Shown one piece after another: positions 21,286-29,500 of a stretch of 36,825 nt of DNA; the stretch's first letter is position 1; each line of letters opens with the position of its first letter. This DNA comes from a virus: IMG/VR virus record IMGVR_UViG_3300028837_002360, positions 1-36,825 of that record. One strand, written 5' to 3'. The notes under the pieces are model-generated. The model had not been told where the DNA came from, made no database searches, and saw only the letters and a program-made list of their open reading frames with translations. Both the position numbers and the translations under genes were made by a program.

Positions 21286-21443
21286 TTTATTGAACTCCTT
21301 TTTATAATTTGATTTGCTCTCCCTACCACCTTGTCTGCAATAGGTTGCATTACTTTCCACGTCTTATAAGATATGGGTCTGCAATTTTCTTCTTTCTTAA
21401 ATTCTTTAACGTATTTTAAATATTCTACTTTGCTATATTTCAT
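21282..21443 (-). CDS. Small basic protein, 53 aa
   Basis: ATG 2 bases after the previous stop, with GGGGGTG upstream. The TGA overlaps the ATG of the DUF2958 gene (ATGA), a classic coupling. Basic and helical (MKYSKVEYLKYVKEFKKEE start). No family recognised. It explains why the longer start of the next gene is unlikely. Confidence 0.7.
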   Translation of the reverse strand: MKYSKVEYLKYVKEFKKEENCRPISYKTWKVMQPIADKVVGRANQIIKRSSIK

Positions 21444-21444
21444 T

Positions 21445-21711
21445 TTAAAGCACCCCCACTTTAAATTTTATTATGATCTTCCGATCCAAATTAAAATCCT
21501 TCCGGTTTATCTGTTTTACAAATAATACTTCAGCCCCCGGTATCACCCTTTCAATAGTAAAAGCATAATCGCTAACGTCTGCCTGATCATGTCTGCTTTT
21601 TAACCAAGTAACCAAATAGGTCCTTTCCTTTTTATTATACCGGAGCCTCTCCGGGCAGATCAATTTAGAGCTTAACCTTTCTAAAATCCCGCTTCTGTCT
21701 ATCCTTTCCAC
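21445..21711 (-). CDS. First early gene, 88 aa, GTG start
   Basis: Begins at GTG after GGGGGG, about 35 bases downstream of the strong early promoter. A basic small alpha/beta protein (YLVTWLKSRHDQADVSDYAF). No family recognised. Its promoter-proximal place suggests an early regulatory or host-takeover role, but this is inference. Confidence 0.65.
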   Translation of the reverse strand: MERIDRSGILERLSSKLICPERLRYNKKERTYLVTWLKSRHDQADVSDYAFTIERVIPGAEVLFVKQINRKDFNLDRKIIIKFKVGVL

Positions 21712-21746
21712 TCTTTTATACCCCCCTTATTTATATCCTCTACCTA

Positions 21747-21779
21747 ATTATATTATACTCATTATTCAACCTTTGTCAA
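21747..21779 (-). promoter_or_regulatory. Strong early promoter
   Basis: TTGACA (21774-21779) with two overlapping TATAAT boxes (21752-21757 with 16-bp spacing; 21747-21752 with 21). It is the closest match to the sigma-70 consensus in the window and faces the early operon. Confidence 0.8.
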
Positions 21780-21917
21780 GTATTCTCTGCAAATAATATA
21801 AAATATTTTCAATTATTTCAGATAATTATATACTGAAAATTGGTTTTTTCTACTCTTTTTTTGCTTAAAATCGCTGTAACCGTTGTAAATAAAGGGTTTG
21901 CTTGATTTTTGAAGATG

Positions 21918-21938
21918 TTCATATACCGCGTATATGAA
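21918..21938. promoter_or_regulatory. 21-bp inverted repeat, candidate operator
   Basis: TTCATATAC-CGC-GTATATGAA has perfect 9-bp arms. It lies about 140 bp upstream of the early promoter in the noncoding control region and is not repeated elsewhere in the window. Confidence 0.55.
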
Positions 21939-22028
21939 GAAATTTTGAAGGGTCGCTTATGATTATACCTATAGGGGTAAAACACCCCCCTTAAAAACGA
22001 AATATGAAGGTTTATTCTTTAGTGATCT

Positions 22029-22063
22029 AAAAAATGACCTGCCGGGCCCTAGAATCCCGGCAG
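22029..22063 (-). terminator. Terminator of late/lysis operon
   Basis: CTGCCGGG (22039-22046) pairs with CCCGGCAG (22056-22063); on the minus strand a TTTTTT run follows 4 bases after the stem. Confidence 0.7.
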
Positions 22064-22110
22064 TTAGGAAGTGATTAAATGAAAAAGCGCAGGTTGGTGG
22101 TGATCGGTAT

Positions 22111-22335
22111 TTATTTTGGAAGGTCAGGGCATACAAACTCTTTTTCAGGGAATTTCTTGTCCATTAGCTCCCGGATCTGTTTTTTATTGCAATTTCTGAT
22201 ACTCTCTTGTATGTCATTGGCCACTAAATTTATATAGGTCTCATATCTCTTGCTATGAAGATATTCCCTATATTTTTCATGATAGTCAGCGTTATATATT
22301 CCCCAGGCCTTAAATAGTTTTTCCCAATAGGGCAT
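22111..22335 (-). CDS. Small hypothetical protein at end of lysis operon, 74 aa
   Basis: Helical, aromatic-rich (YWEKLFKAWGIYNADYHEKYREYL). No membrane segment. The ribosome site is weak. It follows the holin-like gene and is the last gene before the terminator. No family recognised. Confidence 0.55.
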   Translation of the reverse strand: MPYWEKLFKAWGIYNADYHEKYREYLHSKRYETYINLVANDIQESIRNCNKKQIRELMDKKFPEKEFVCPDLPK

Positions 22336-22379
22336 AGTCTTTTTTTCCAGCCAGGAATCGCCTAGGTATTGACGGTAAT

Positions 22380-22667
22380 TTATGTAGGGTTTTCGGTTTT
22401 ATGTTTGAATATGCCAACGAGATTAAAAAATGCCACAGCTATATCGATAAAATTCCCAGCAGAAGATAACAATTTTTCTTTAGTAATAGGTAATGGGAAT
22501 ATGGCTGCTACAGTATCATAAAACAAAGCAACGCTATCTAAAATGACCTTTCGTTTCTCGGGACCGAATCCAGGGACTTCTAGTTCTTTAATCAGATTTA
22601 AGATTAAAGGAACTATTCCAGCCAAAAATCCTAATAATTTTAATATGCTACTCATCTGTTTTTTCAC
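22380..22667 (-). CDS. Holin-like membrane protein, 95 aa
   Basis: Hydrophobic segments at residues 8-25 (ILKLLGFLAGIVPLILNLI) and 70-86 (GNFIDIAVAFFNLVGIF) separated by a polar region, with a charged tail. It overlaps the endolysin gene by 20 bases. Size, topology and place suit a holin or antiholin that controls timing of lysis. Confidence 0.6.
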   Translation of the reverse strand: MKKQMSSILKLLGFLAGIVPLILNLIKELEVPGFGPEKRKVILDSVALFYDTVAAIFPLPITKEKLLSSAGNFIDIAVAFFNLVGIFKHKTENPT

Positions 22668-23160
22668 CTTCCTTTCCTGTTAAAATTCTATCAAATTTTA
22701 ACAGATCATTGTTCTCTATGGAACCGGAGTAAATAGGCTTCTTCCCCAGGTAGATCCAGAAATTGCTCGGGCTTGGTGGCTTGACATCAACGTGAATCCC
22801 CCACTTAGCGATACCGATTCTCAAGCCTCCTACTTTTTCAGCTATTAAACCTAATTTAATTGGGGATATTCCTATAACTTTTATATCGGCTGCCTCCCCA
22901 TCAGGAGCCGGTATGTGTCCAGATCCCGGAAAACCACCTATCCTTTTATTTTCTTCTTCACATCTATTACCACTTAAAACAATTACCGGTTTATGAAAAT
23001 CAAGTCCCCTGTCTATAATTACTATCATCATTTCCAATTTAAATAGTAAGAGGCTACTTATCCGGACCTTTTTTCTCCTGCATTTCTGACAGGGGCAACG
23101 GAACTCTTTAGACCAGAAATTAGTCGAAAGATCACCTAGAGGGTCATTTTTTCTGTCCAT
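22648..23160 (-). CDS. Endolysin, peptidase M15 (D-Ala-D-Ala carboxypeptidase type)
   Basis: 170 residues. Zinc ligands are His82 (SGHIP), Asp92 (AADIK) and His123 (GIHVD), with SGNRCEEENKRIGG before them: the M15 peptidase pattern. N-terminal Cys (CPCQKC) may bind a second metal. It would cut peptidoglycan cross-bridge peptides at the end of infection. There is no signal peptide, so release through a holin is expected; holin-like genes flank it. Confidence 0.85.
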   Translation of the reverse strand: MDRKNDPLGDLSTNFWSKEFRCPCQKCRRKKVRISSLLLFKLEMMIVIIDRGLDFHKPVIVLSGNRCEEENKRIGGFPGSGHIPAPDGEAADIKVIGISPIKLGLIAEKVGGLRIGIAKWGIHVDVKPPSPSNFWIYLGKKPIYSGSIENNDLLKFDRILTGKEGEKTDE

Positions 23161-23461
23161 TTGTTTTATTAACCTTCTTTTTAAAATTCACCTTATCAGC
23201 ACATCCGTTAAAATAACGATTCAAATACTCAGTTAAAGCCCCTATCATGGTTATACTTTTCCGGTTTAACCTGGCATTAGTTTGATCCCCTTTATGCAAT
23301 GCTTTTAATTCTACTTTAAACATACTTAGAATACTTTTCATATTCTTACTTTGTTCTTTGATGAGATATCTAACCAACCAACAGATTAATACTAAAAATA
23401 TACCGGTTACAATCGCTATTCCATATTGGTCTATTGCTTTCCCTATTTCGATCCCTTCCAT
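23144..23461 (-). CDS. BhlA/UviB-like holin candidate, 105 aa
   Basis: One N-terminal membrane helix (IAIVTGIFLVLICWLVRYLI, residues 15-34), then a basic, helical cytoplasmic part. The start YGIAIVTGIFLVLICW is of the BhlA/UviB type. It lies just upstream of the endolysin and overlaps it by 17 bases. Confidence 0.6.
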   Translation of the reverse strand: MEGIEIGKAIDQYGIAIVTGIFLVLICWLVRYLIKEQSKNMKSILSMFKVELKALHKGDQTNARLNRKSITMIGALTEYLNRYFNGCADKVNFKKKVNKTNGQKK

Positions 23462-23473
23462 TGCATCATCTCC

Positions 23474-24049
23474 TTACTCCAGCCCATTCCATTTAGTAAA
23501 TTCTTTGGTATTCCACTTAGTTATGGTTTGGGTATTCCATTTATGATCCCAGCCGACAGCGCCTCCCGTTCCATAAAGACTTAAAGCATCGTCATCATAA
23601 GAATTAAACGTTATATCTGTACAAGGAATTTGATCGCCGCTCATATACCAAATACCACTAAAACCCGAACTATCTTTTTCCATATTGCCTACTGTGCAAA
23701 ACATACCGATATAATCGCCTTCTTGTACTTCCAAATCAACCCCAAAAATCTGTTTAGACCCTCCAGTAACAGAGCCAATAAATTCGGTATCACGAGTAGA
23801 TAGATTATTACCACTAACCACATAAAAAATACCAACTTCACAATTGGTTAGATCCCCCCAGGCCCAAATTTCAACCGATGTAATTGTCCCTGAGGCATTA
23901 GATGGAATACCCATATTCACCCAGGTATAATTTGCAGGGGCAGTGGTTCCTCTATTTATTGCAGGCATTCCTATATCAATATCAACCGCCAAAACATTAA
24001 TTGAGAGAATCATAATTATAATTAAAATTATTAATAATATTTTTTTCAT
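23474..24049 (-). CDS. Secreted protein with a domain shared with the tail hub protein
   Basis: 191 residues. Signal peptide at 1-22. Residues 40-165 (NCEVGIFY, LSTRDTEFIGSV, GSKQIFGVDLEV, EGDYIGMFCTVG, YGTGG) match residues 754-886 of the 1,072-residue tail protein almost step for step. The C-terminus repeats WNT..ITKWNT..FTKWNG. An exported free copy of a virion display domain is unusual. It may coat the cell surface, compete for receptor, or be a tail fibre piece whose signal peptide helps assembly. Confidence 0.7.
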   Translation of the reverse strand: MKKILLIILIIIMILSINVLAVDIDIGMPAINRGTTAPANYTWVNMGIPSNASGTITSVEIWAWGDLTNCEVGIFYVVSGNNLSTRDTEFIGSVTGGSKQIFGVDLEVQEGDYIGMFCTVGNMEKDSSGFSGIWYMSGDQIPCTDITFNSYDDDALSLYGTGGAVGWDHKWNTQTITKWNTKEFTKWNGLE

Positions 24050-24051
24050 AA

Positions 24052-25107
24052 TTAAATCTCTCCTACATCAATAGATGGATCAAAGAATAAAATATCGGCA
24101 GATTTTGCCACACCTACCCTTTGTAATTGCTGTCCAGTAGTAGAAGGGGCAGTAGAGGTTACGCCCCCAGCGGTGGCACTGGTATAAACCATCGCCCCTG
24201 TAAAATCCCATGCATCATCCCTGATATAGCCCATAACTAACATTTTGCAGAATTGACCATCAATTTTAGATTCAAGGGCAATCCTTAATCCTGGCATATT
24301 AGCCGCCAAATCTGCATCAGTCTTTTTCCATTCTTTGTCGGTCCAGTTAAAATATAGCAAATTCCCGAAAACTACAGATTCGCCGACAATCTGATAATCC
24401 ATAATTCCTGAATAGGTATGATCAGAACTTAATGAGACTGAAATATCTATACTATGCTCATTTAATCTGCAATCCCCGCCTAATTCTGGGGTAGGATCTT
24501 CTACCAAATTCTGCATATAATTTTTAGTGGTTTCGCAAAAATCATTTACCGCCTTTGAGGTAGGTACTTTAGCGTCAGAACCAACCGTCAAAGTGGTCTC
24601 AATCCCTACTCCTGAAAACTCCACCGCATTAGGAGTGGTATTAATTCTAAGTATCTCTCCGGCTTTCCCAATATAAGAAGATGGAGTGTCGGTTAATTCC
24701 AAAAAGGTAGTAATCCCAGCTCCTGGATAAACCTGGACCCAGTTCGCAGCCACAAAACATTTATAAACTTTTGTGGTATCGGTGGCCAAATACATATCAT
24801 TTGCCACTGGGACAGCAGGTTTAGAGGCATCAAGTCCATAATTTAACCGGCCCAAATAACCGCCAGTAGTACCATTTTTAGGGTATAGATCATTTCTAAG
24901 CGAATGACCTAATAAAAACCCTAGATCGTCGAGGATTTGCCTAACTTCATTGGAATCTTCCAGGGCATCGGCTTTGTCAGCAATCCCCACATAGAAATTA
25001 GTTCCGGACTCCTGGGTATATTTGTAATATGCAGTAAAACCGCTTATGCTAAATATTAGGAAGATAACCGATAAGATTATCCCTAACCATATTTTGTTTT
25101 TTAACAT
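24052..25107 (-). CDS. Tail fibre-like protein with N-terminal membrane segment
   Basis: 351 residues. Residues 5-27 (KIWLGIILSVIFLIFSISGF) form a membrane or signal segment. Then come fibre-type motifs: LATDTTKVYKCFVAANWVQV (a common fibre repeat), LTDTPSSYIGKAGEILRINT and VPTSKAVNDF. The C-terminus is beta-rich. The role is probably host recognition or cell-surface display; a hydrophobic N-terminus is atypical for a virion fibre. It overlaps the small upstream gene by 59 bases. Confidence 0.6.
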   Translation of the reverse strand: MLKNKIWLGIILSVIFLIFSISGFTAYYKYTQESGTNFYVGIADKADALEDSNEVRQILDDLGFLLGHSLRNDLYPKNGTTGGYLGRLNYGLDASKPAVPVANDMYLATDTTKVYKCFVAANWVQVYPGAGITTFLELTDTPSSYIGKAGEILRINTTPNAVEFSGVGIETTLTVGSDAKVPTSKAVNDFCETTKNYMQNLVEDPTPELGGDCRLNEHSIDISVSLSSDHTYSGIMDYQIVGESVVFGNLLYFNWTDKEWKKTDADLAANMPGLRIALESKIDGQFCKMLVMGYIRDDAWDFTGAMVYTSATAGGVTSTAPSTTGQQLQRVGVAKSADILFFDPSIDVGEI

Positions 25108-25264
25108 TATTTACCACCTCACCTTTAATCGGTTTATAATTTTTGATTTCATTTAAAATTATCTCTTTTAATGCAAGCGTAGAAAATTCACTTGACCTAT
25201 TGCCTAATTCTTGACGAGTAAAATTGAATAAAATTTGCTCAACCTTTTTAACCAGTCCTCCCAA
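25049..25264 (-). CDS. Small protein, 71 aa, TTG start
   Basis: Begins at TTG after a strong AAGGAGG site. Charged and helical (VEQILFNFTRQELGNRSSEF). It overlaps the start of the fibre-like gene by 59 bases. No family recognised. Confidence 0.6.
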   Translation of the reverse strand: MGGLVKKVEQILFNFTRQELGNRSSEFSTLALKEIILNEIKNYKPIKGEVVNNVKKQNMVRDNLIGYLPNI

Positions 25265-25296
25265 AATAATATCCTCCTTTTTCTTTTACAATCAGG

Positions 25297-25336
25297 ATAT
25301 AAATACTGCCTGGTTTTGTCCAGGCAGTATTTATAT
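25297..25336. other. 17-bp perfect stem-loop
   Basis: ATATAAATACTGCCTGG (25297-25313) and CCAGGCAGTATTTATAT (25320-25336) pair over the full 17 bp with a 6-base loop. It follows the transglutaminase-like lipoprotein gene. On the minus strand no long T run follows; on the plus strand ATTTTT does. A strong transcript end or RNA-stability element. Confidence 0.6.
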
Positions 25337-25344
25337 ATTTTTAA

Positions 25345-25911
25345 TTATTCTCCGTCATATATGCCTCTGCTTCCTATTTCGCTTAGATTGTAAACTTCTA
25401 TCCTACTACCTGCCCAGTTATATACTACATAAGAAGCTACTGTTATACCCTTACGTCTTGCCCAATCGTCTATACAAGCTTTAAAGGTTGTACCGCCATA
25501 ATAATAATGTCCAGTAGATGTATAATAGTAATTAGCACCCATATCATAGATACATATTCTATGAGCTTTATCAGTTGTATAAAGTATATATGTTTGATAG
25601 GTAGTATAACCGTTTTCATGTCCAACATACGAACTAAGGACAGCATATTCACTACAATCCCCCCAACGTTTTGTCCAAAATTCATAAGGACTAAAAACCG
25701 CCTTATGAGTTTGATAGGTACAATTACTATACATCCAGGATGCTATCTTGCTGGGATGGTTCATACTATTTACAAAACTGGTAAATGCAGAATCACTGGG
25801 TGGATTCCAGGGACTAAGATTATAATAATCCGTTGTACCACCGCAACCGACAGATAATAATAGTAGTCCTAGAATCACGATTAAAGCAAAATTTCTTATT
25901 AACTTTTTCAT
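25345..25911 (-). CDS. Transglutaminase-like lipoprotein
   Basis: 188 residues. Lipobox LLSVGC with Cys23. The mature part has Cys86 (RWGDCSEYAVL), His117 (KAHRICIYD) and Asp123, in the order and spacing of a transglutaminase-like cysteine protease triad. It would act on the outer face of the membrane, possibly on cell wall or surface proteins. A GGAGGTG site precedes the ATG. It lies after the tail hub gene with another lipoprotein, separated by the copy-3 terminator, so it may be expressed from its own transcript. Confidence 0.7.
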   Translation of the reverse strand: MKKLIRNFALIVILGLLLLSVGCGGTTDYYNLSPWNPPSDSAFTSFVNSMNHPSKIASWMYSNCTYQTHKAVFSPYEFWTKRWGDCSEYAVLSSYVGHENGYTTYQTYILYTTDKAHRICIYDMGANYYYTSTGHYYYGGTTFKACIDDWARRKGITVASYVVYNWAGSRIEVYNLSEIGSRGIYDGE

Positions 25912-25937
25912 TATTTTTTCACCTCCTTTCTTACAAA

Positions 25938-26005
25938 ATAAAAAAGAGCCATCAAAAAAAACTATTATAGTTTTTTAAAATGGCTCTCTAAAAATGGAGC
26001 TCTAA
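25938..26005 (-). terminator. AGAGCTCC-box terminator, copy 3
   Basis: On the minus strand the AGAGCTCC box (26003-25996) is followed by AGAGAGCCA...TGGCTCT (25981-25987 with 25945-25951), an inner AAAACTATTATAGTTTT stem and then TTTTTTA. It separates two lipoprotein genes. Confidence 0.75.
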
Positions 26006-26085
26006 AATTATTTAATTTTTAGACTTTATTTAAGCATTCAACCTCCAGTAATTTTAGAAAAAAGTCGAATCACTAGGAATTATTC

Positions 26086-26469
26086 CTATCCACCAGGATA
26101 AATGAAAGCTTCTAATTGCCAACCAGTAACCTCAACCGAGACAACTGTTTTATTTTTATCTACCTCTAAAAAGCAAATATTATTGTCATAATACCCTGTG
26201 TAAATCCAATGTCCGGTAGAAGATCCTTTATAACTGTTCCCATCTTCACAATAAGCGATAAACCAGACTTCATAATCACCGATTGTTTCATTCCCGGTAT
26301 TAAAAATTTTATACCAGATCTCTACCTGATCACTCCCCGTCTCGAAATATCTCTGCTCCCAATCATCAATTATAATAGTAGCTCGCAATGTTTCCATTTC
26401 GAGGAAACAACCCGATAGCAATACAACTAATATTAAAAATAATACTATCCAAAAAACTTTCCTTTTCAT
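26086..26469 (-). CDS. Small lipoprotein with Ig-like domain
   Basis: 127 residues. Lipobox VLLSGC, Cys21. The mature part (VEIWYKIFNTGNETIGDYEVWF, then TVVSVEVTGWQ) follows the FxLYD/Ig-like beta sandwich of small bacterial lipoproteins. It has its own promoter (26545-26573) and a terminator (copy 3), so it can be expressed from a lysogen. Superinfection exclusion is a plausible role, by analogy with other prophage lipoproteins. Confidence 0.7.
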   Translation of the reverse strand: MKRKVFWIVLFLILVVLLSGCFLEMETLRATIIIDDWEQRYFETGSDQVEIWYKIFNTGNETIGDYEVWFIAYCEDGNSYKGSSTGHWIYTGYYDNNICFLEVDKNKTVVSVEVTGWQLEAFIYPGG

Positions 26470-26544
26470 TGCTTATACCCCCTTAAATTATCTTTAAACC
26501 ACCAATATATAATACGATACAAGCAAGGGAAAGTTACCATCAAT

Positions 26545-26573
26545 ATTATAAATCTTTTTTCTATAATTTACAA
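26545..26573 (-). promoter_or_regulatory. Promoter of lipoprotein gene
   Basis: TTGTAA (26568-26573) and TATAAT (26545-26550) are 17 bp apart, directly after the stop of the tail hub gene and about 75 bases before the lipoprotein start. Confidence 0.65.
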
Positions 26574-29500
26574 TTATTTTATGCTCTCATCAGCCCGGCC
26601 TAATAAGTAAATAAATAGATCTTCTAATTTTCTAAATTTATTGGCAATGGTAACACTAAAAATATAATATATAATCTCTCCACCCGAATCGGCAGGTTTA
26701 TAAGGTACTTCGGCTTCAGCAGCCGGTTTATATCCTATCACCGCTTCAGCAGCAGGTTTATATGGTACTTCGGCAGCACCATAATACTCAATTACATCAA
26801 CCCTTACCAATTCTACCCTCTGGACTATAAACTGCTGGTTAATATCTCTTTTGGTAGAGCTTAAGGTTATTATCTGACCGCTTCTAATATCATTTCGATT
26901 AGTAATAAAAGTGGCTTTTATAGCCAAATTAGCATTTTTTAATAGATCAGCCTTAGCGGTCTCATTGGCCCAGGCTATACTGTCAATATTATTATCCACC
27001 AGGCAAAATTCAATAATACCATCCCCACCTTCAAGGGCCTTAATAGCGTCTATGGAATCTTGATCTTCTCTTTTAAAACAAATCGGAACTCCGGAAACAG
27101 AATAACCAATAAGTATTTCACTCCCTATAGTTAATTCTCCTTCCCCAATGCTCCCCGTGCCATAGATACTAGATGTATCATTTGTTGTACTGGCATTAAA
27201 AATTTGATTGGTACAAGGTATCTTATCCTCATTAAGATACCATTTACCGCTATATCCTGGCTCATCAGCACAAAGATAACCAGCAGTAAAATAAATACCT
27301 ATATAATCACCTTCTACCACATCTAAATCAACTTCAAAGACTTGTTTCGAGCCCGACACTACAGTGCCAATATATTCGGTATCCCGGGTAGAAAGATTAT
27401 CGGGGAAATTATCCGGATCAGGACGGTAAAAAATAGCCACCTTACAATTAGATAAATTATAATAGGCATACATTTCTATTCGGGTGATCTTTCCGGTTTT
27501 ATTAGCAGGGTTACTTTTATTTATATGCGTAAACTTTGGATATGCTACAACTTCAGATTTACTTATCAAAGTCCCGACATCAATCATTTCGCCCCCTGCA
27601 GCTCCGATCGATAATACTTTCGTTGTCTCATTTAACATAAAATCATAATAAAGAGGGTTGTCCACCCCATCCCAGCCGATTGTTTTAGTTACTCCATCCA
27701 CTTTTATAGTAGGTAAAAATTGTTTATATATAATAATATTGGGATCGGAAAAATATCCTATTGCTAAATATTTATTATTATGTGAAAATATTGCTCCCTT
27801 ACCATTACCGCCGGGCAAATCGTCAGGGTCGGGTTGTTTGCCTAAGATATCCCCTGAACGAGTATATATAGTTACAAAGGGTGTGGTAGAATGAGCGACT
27901 GCCAACTGTATCCCATCAGGAGAAAAATCTACTCCGTAACAGGCCCCAGCAGGTAGTTCAGCAGGATCGGCTATCTTGGTGAATACATCAAGAGCCCTTT
28001 TATATACTGTTACCCAGGGAGTTACATCATGACTAACAGCCAGATAAACAGAATCAGGAGTCCAGGCCACATTAAGTCCCCATCCAGCAGGTAAGGCAGC
28101 CGGGTTATTTAATTTAGTAAAGGTATCCCCATCACGTTTATATATGGTAATAAAGGGAGTAGTCTTATGAGCCACCGCTAAATAAACACCATCAGGGGAA
28201 AATTTGCATCCATAGGCATCCCCAGCAGGTAAATCGGCTGGGTTGTCAAGTTTGGTAAAGGTGTCTCCACTTCTTTTGTAGATAGTAATATAGGGTGAAT
28301 TATTATGGGCCACCGCCAGATAAACCCCATCAGGAGAAAAATCACAGCCCCAACCTACCCCGGTAGGCAAGATATCAGGGTTAGTTAATTTAGTGAAGGT
28401 ATCTTCATCTCTTTTATAAATCATCACGTATGGAGTACCGGCATGCGCTAACGCCAGATAGGTAGAATCAGGAGAGAAAGAAGCTTCATGTCCATCATCA
28501 TTAGGGGTAACATCGGGATAGTTTAATATTTCAAATGAATCATTCTCTCTTTTATATATATAAATGCCTTTGTTTGCTGCCACTACATGCTCATAAGGTA
28601 CAGCTAAATAAATATCATCATGGGAAAAATCGCATCTCCAAATACCCTGCTCTCGGGGTGGTCGATCTGGGTCCGGCAATTTTTCCCGCCCCCGGTTAAT
28701 GGGTGCAAATTTACAGGTCCACTGATCAGCCACGCCATCATAGATAAAAATTTCCCCAAAAGTATCTTTTAGTCCTGAACTTTTTATAAAAATTCTATTC
28801 CTCAATTGAGATATATCAGTATTTATTATTAGATCTTTATAATCTGCCTGGTTATCATCCAATTGGAAAGGTGCCGGATAAGTATTTTTAGCAAAGAAAT
28901 GTATATCCTTGTCATAATCCACATACCACTCGTAACCGCAAATTTCAGCTATTTTAGTTAAGGCTTCAGATATTTGAACATAATCGAAAGCTATTTCGCT
29001 TATAGTGGGGCCATCGCTGACATTATTAGTAGTAAAGTCAGTAGCAGATATGCCAAAATTAAATTCACAAAGGTGAGCTCCTAGTGAAGAAGAATAACTA
29101 TTATAAAATCTTATCCTTGCTTTAGTAATGGAATAATTTCCGCTAAGCGATTTTTCCTCCCAAATCTTATCTGCAAAAGTTCCTTCATAAACATTATGCC
29201 AAGCACCATCGTAATAAACATCAATATCTATTTCAGTTATATATTCCGAAAGAGGATCTGCAAAAAAGCGAATTTTATTGCAAAGTATTGAATCTATATT
29301 TAGTTCAAGAAAACTACCCCAGGAGAGTAGTTCGATTTCAGTATAAGCATACGTTTCAACATCGTTATCATATACACTAATTTCATATATCCATTTACTA
29401 TCAGGATCATTATATCCCGTAGGAATGCCAATTTTGCTATATTTATAGATAATATCTTTTATGATATCCCCGGCTTTTTGATCTTTGTAGGATTCTGCCA

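Larger units (their letters stand above)
21712..22110. other. Early control region, noncoding
   Basis: About 400 bases without a convincing gene. It holds the terminator of the lysis operon, the 21-bp inverted repeat and the early promoter. The remainder is AT-rich, with no tRNA and no repeat array. Confidence 0.6.

Noticed and set aside
6751-21884. GGTTACArCGATT near 6751-6764 and 21871-21884
   Set aside because: 13 bases with one difference; not beyond chance, and no third copy.
21837-21940. 34-codon minus-strand frame in the early control region
   Set aside because: No ribosome site; its start lies inside the 21-bp inverted repeat.
5785-21999. 14-base CGTTTTTAAGGGGG at 5785-5798 and inverted at 21986-21999
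   Set aside because: A few 14-base matches are expected by chance in 37 kb, more so in AT-rich DNA; no further context links the two.
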